DNA of 64,000 nt, from positions 62,001 to 126,000 of the forward strand of contig CAZRDX010000046.1 of assembly GCA_964599235.1 (NCBI GenBank), in the 5' to 3' direction. A program made the position numbers and the translations under genes. The notes under the pieces are model-generated. The model was not told the origin of the DNA, did not search any database, and saw nothing but the letters and a program-made list of their open reading frames with translations. The DNA comes from DRPN01 sp964599235 (GTDB taxonomy: Bacteria; Bacteroidota; Bacteroidia; Bacteroidales; VadinHA17). This document shows positions 61,138-64,000 of this stretch, one piece after another (position 1 is the stretch's first letter; the number at the start of each line of letters is the position of its first letter).

Positions 61138-64000
61138 CTACGGACCGTCCTTTTTCCGGACGATCTGCAGGTACAGCCTCACCACCGTCCCGGCAGGCTC
61201 CCCGTCCTCATAAAGGTCTTCATACTCGATCCGGTATGCCCGCGTGTTGTTTTTCTGGTTCAGGTATTCCAGTCGCTCTTTCAGCAACTGGATCCCTTTG
61301 CTTTTATGGTTCTTTTTCCTGGTGTTGGCCCGGGCCTGTTCCCTGCCGATGCCGTTGTCACGGATCGTCACCACCAGATACTCCATCTCCTGGTCGATCC
61401 TGACCTCGACTTCACCCCTGCCTTTTTTGGGCAACACTCCGTGCTTGATGCTGTTCTCCAGCAAAGGCTGGATGAGCATGGGAGGGACCATCAGCTGCTC
61501 GGGATCTTCCACCGAGACCACAAAATCGACACGAAGTTGATCTCCCACACGGAACCTTTCTACATTGATGTAACGCTGCAGAAAAGCGATCTCGCGGGAA
61601 AGCGGGATGTAGTCTTTCGAGACATTCTCCAGGTTCTCCCTGATCACCAGCGACAGATCGCCGATGAAATCAAGGGTCTCCTCCTTGCTTTTGGTCATCA
61701 CCGCCCCCTGGATGGTGTTCAGGGCATTGAAGATGAAATGAGGGTTCATCTGGATCTGCAACGCCCTGATCCGCAACTCGGCACTCTCACGCAACAGCCG
61801 GTTGCGTTCCTCATCCCTGCGACGGAGCCGCTCATACCGGAACCTCAACCCCCCGTAGATCATCAACACAAGGAACACCAGCATCAGCAGGAGCATCCAC
61901 CAACGAACCCATAACGGCGCATCGATCACAAAAGCAACCTCCTGACGGTACACCTTGTTCCTCGACAGATCCTTCGCCTCCATCACCAGATCGTACCGCC
62001 CCGGCTTCAGATAGGAAAGACTCACCATGTTCGTCGCGGTCCACTTCCCTTTGTTCACCCGGTATCGGTACTCCACATTCATGTCAGCAGGATAGTCCAG
62101 AAGATAAAAAGTGATGCTGATGTTGTTGGTATGCGGAGGAAAATGATGTCCGTCGAGACATTCCAGCCTCACGGTCCGTCCATCGACCCTGAGGTCCTGC
62201 ACCCTGATCTCCGACCTTTTGTTCTTTTTGTTCGGCTTACCAATACGCAACAGCTTGTTACGGGTATGTACAAAGAAATAACCACGATCTGCCGCTTCTG
62301 GATGGTGGGTGGAAATATCGAGATAACCATTGTAACGATTGTAGAACCACAAAGTGTCGATCCTACCCTGCCAAAGCTCCTCTTCCGGGAGGATGTTCAG
62401 CCCCTGATTGGTGGCCAGGTACAGATAACCGTTCATGAACTTGATCCATTTATAGCTCATCCCGTTGATCTCGGAGCTACAGCAGTCGATCTTTTTTCTC
62501 ACATAAAGGGAATCTGAAAAATCAAACCAATAAAGGTTCCCTAATGGAGAGACCGCCCACACATTGCCCCGGCTATCAAGGTCCATGCTCACCATGTAAT
62601 TGTCCACCCCACTGTTCTGCTCATTCAGGTTCCACACGGTCTTCCCTCTCACGGCATACATCCCGTTGAAATAGGATATCATGAACAACAGATCCCCTTT
62701 CCTGCGGATATCGGCTACATCCTTTACCTTCCCCATCTCTTCAGAATCAAATCCCTCCCTGATGTTCGGGAAAAACCGCATGGGAGTGTAATCAAGGATG
62801 TAATAGACCGACGTATCATGTATCGTGGCAAAATGCCCCAAAGGAAAAGGCAGGTATTTCTTTCCGTCGGGCATTCGTAACGATCCAACGTTGGTATTGA
62901 GATACAACTCATCCCCGTCGTGGATGAAATAACGCAGGGTCACGTTCCTGATATTCCCCAAGCCCTTGACAGGTTTGCCTGACCGGTCATGGTAATAGCG
63001 GGAACCTTCAAGAAGGCGTTCTTTCAGCGTCTCCCTGCTGAAAAGCAACCGGGCACTGTCCCCCTCCAGCCGGTAGACCCCCTCGCGGGTAAGGATCAAC
63101 AACGCACTGCCATCCCACCCCAGGTCTTCGATCGTCCCGATATGAAGATCATAGTAACTGAAAGGTGTATTGTAAAGCGCTTTGAGACCGTTCTCCGTTC
63201 CGCACCACAGGATCTTACGCAGGGAATCAAGACAGAACCTGAAGATCCCGTTGCTCTGGAACATCCAGGGAGCCCGGTAAAACTTCCGGGCACGGATGTC
63301 ATAGATCCTGACCACCGCATCGTAGTTGGAGATCTGGAACCCTCCGGCCAGAACAAGTCCTCCCGGAAGGGTCACCATATCCCACGCCAGGAAACCGGGT
63401 TCGGATGAGATCACTTTTTCAGGCGCTCCCCCGGCCAGAGCGATCGCATACCAACCCCTCTTGTCATTCGTGTAGATCGTATCCTCCCAAAAGGTAAGAG
63501 CAAACATGCTCGACCGCGGCCCCAGATACCGCACCTTCGCCTTCTCAGGCAATTTCCCGTCAAACATTAGCTCATATACCCCCCTCCCTTCACCATGGAT
63601 GGTGAAGAAGATCCGGCCCTTGTAACGCTTGAGTGAAACGACGGTGTTCTTCTTCCAGTCCTCCCGGTAAGGATAACCCTGCACCCGCAGGAACTTGTCC
63701 TCCCGCAACAGGTAGATACCATAGTCGGTGCCCACGATCAACGCCCGAGCGGCCCGGTCATACAGCAACCGCCGGAAAGTGTTCCGCAAAAGCGGATCAG
63801 GATAGGTCCAGATCCTCTTCACCTCCCCGCCGTGCAACAAAGCTATGCCCCCCGTATAACACGCCACATACAGGGAATCTTTCCCCCCCTCCGCCAGATC
63901 CCAAACCATGTTGCCGGGAAGACCGTCCCTTTTGGTATAGTTGATGAACCGGTGTCCGTCGTACCGCGACAGCCCATTGTCCGTGCCTGCCCACAGGATG
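61138..64000 (-). CDS. Propeller-type sensor histidine kinase of the LytS/YehU group (5' end beyond window)
   Basis: At least 953 residues; the frame is open through the right edge, so the true start is not visible. The sensor is a periplasmic two-component regulator propeller ('ILWAGTDNGLSRYDG', 'ALIVGTDYGIYLLRE', 'RKILWCGTENGLKALYN', 'DSRGNVWAVSPLGNLYWF'), followed by a Y_Y_Y domain ('MNVEYRYRVNKGKWTATNMVSLSYLKPGRYDLVMEAKD' region), one membrane helix (about 'WWMLLLMLVFLVLMIYGGL') and a kinase core of the His_kinase type with 'QMNPHFIFNALNTIQ' (phospho-His) and an ATPase domain ('PPMLIQPLLENSIKHGV', 'DNGIG'). No response regulator domain is seen after it; a LytTR partner would be expected nearby. 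Such sensors often respond to polysaccharides. Confidence 0.9.
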   Translation of the reverse strand, partial: ILWAGTDNGLSRYDGHRFINYTKRDGLPGNMVWDLAEGGKDSLYVACYTGGIALLHGGEVKRIWTYPDPLLRNTFRRLLYDRAARALIVGTDYGIYLLREDKFLRVQGYPYREDWKKNTVVSLKRYKGRIFFTIHGEGRGVYELMFDGKLPEKAKVRYLGPRSSMFALTFWEDTIYTNDKRGWYAIALAGGAPEKVISSEPGFLAWDMVTLPGGLVLAGGFQISNYDAVVRIYDIRARKFYRAPWMFQSNGIFRFCLDSLRKILWCGTENGLKALYNTPFSYYDLHIGTIEDLGWDGSALLILTREGVYRLEGDSARLLFSRETLKERLLEGSRYYHDRSGKPVKGLGNIRNVTLRYFIHDGDELYLNTNVGSLRMPDGKKYLPFPLGHFATIHDTSVYYILDYTPMRFFPNIREGFDSEEMGKVKDVADIRRKGDLLFMISYFNGMYAVRGKTVWNLNEQNSGVDNYMVSMDLDSRGNVWAVSPLGNLYWFDFSDSLYVRKKIDCCSSEINGMSYKWIKFMNGYLYLATNQGLNILPEEELWQGRIDTLWFYNRYNGYLDISTHHPEAADRGYFFVHTRNKLLRIGKPNKKNKRSEIRVQDLRVDGRTVRLECLDGHHFPPHTNNISITFYLLDYPADMNVEYRYRVNKGKWTATNMVSLSYLKPGRYDLVMEAKDLSRNKVYRQEVAFVIDAPLWVRWWMLLLMLVFLVLMIYGGLRFRYERLRRRDEERNRLLRESAELRIRALQIQMNPHFIFNALNTIQGAVMTKSKEETLDFIGDLSLVIRENLENVSKDYIPLSREIAFLQRYINVERFRVGDQLRVDFVVSVEDPEQLMVPPMLIQPLLENSIKHGVLPKKGRGEVEVRIDQEMEYLVVTIRDNGIGREQARANTRKKNHKSKGIQLLKERLEYLNQKNNTRAYRIEYEDLYEDGEPAGTVVRLYLQIVRKKDGP

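Overview
The window comes from a member of the Bacteroidota, most likely Bacteroidales-like, with a GC-rich chromosome. The evidence is taxonomic by gene content: a type IX secretion translocon gene (sprA) flanked by ruvA and gcvH, cargo proteins with type IX C-terminal sorting domains, an lpxC-fabZ fusion, a DUF4837 lipoprotein, a GSCFA protein, a short NusA, and promoters of the TTTG-N(16-22)-TAnnTTTG type instead of the sigma-70 consensus. Most genes have no Shine-Dalgarno sequence, as usual in this phylum. Rubrerythrin with a PerR-like regulator suggests an anaerobic or oxygen-sensitive life style.

Layout. 1-3.6 kb: lptE (cut by the window edge), a sigma-54 activator without receiver domain, and a frameshifted gene for a YadA-like fibre with an S74 (endosialidase-type) chaperone. 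3.7-11 kb: kdsB, then a tight three-gene operon of a lamin-tail-domain protein, a TonB-dependent receptor and a two-domain phospholipase-D-type protein, the first and last carrying type IX sorting domains; I read this as an extracellular nucleic-acid (or phosphodiester) scavenging locus. 11-18.3 kb: a DhaL-DegV fusion (fatty-acid kinase type), a cysteine-free PerR-like regulator coupled to a flavin-reductase remnant, rubrerythrin, a PPC-repeat lipoprotein, GSCFA protein, a lysophospholipase-like hydrolase and YjbQ.

18.4-24.7 kb is the most unusual region: an AmmeMemoRadiSam locus in which proteins A and B are fused behind a lipoprotein-like leader, followed by a lipoprotein esterase, a large membrane protein joining a possible haem-b module to an aminopropyltransferase-like domain that has lost its catalytic aspartates, and a radical SAM enzyme with a Tat-like leader and an exceptionally strong ribosome-binding site. 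Together they suggest a version of this still unexplained system that works outside the cytoplasm.

24.7-31.3 kb: the sufBCDSE operon with a DUF59 protein and queG at its end. 31.4-35 kb: thiL and the intact 857-residue S74 fibre paralogue. 35-40 kb: lipid A operon (HD hydrolase, lpxD, lpxC-fabZ, lpxA). 40-44.6 kb: rimP-nusA-infB with a hairpin leader. 44.6-57 kb: gcvH, sprA, ruvA, pdxA, an M17 aminopeptidase, DUF4837 lipoprotein, tatA. 57-64 kb: rseP, dxr, an M23 peptidase, an initiator tRNA followed by a chain of terminator hairpins and a duplicate of the tRNA 3' end, and a large propeller-type histidine kinase cut by the right edge.

Most of the window is envelope biology: lipid A and Kdo synthesis (kdsB, lpxA, lpxC-fabZ, lpxD), LPS transport (lptE), outer-membrane secretion (sprA and its cargo), envelope proteolysis (rseP, M23) and Tat export (tatA). 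No phage, insertion sequence or CRISPR array was seen.
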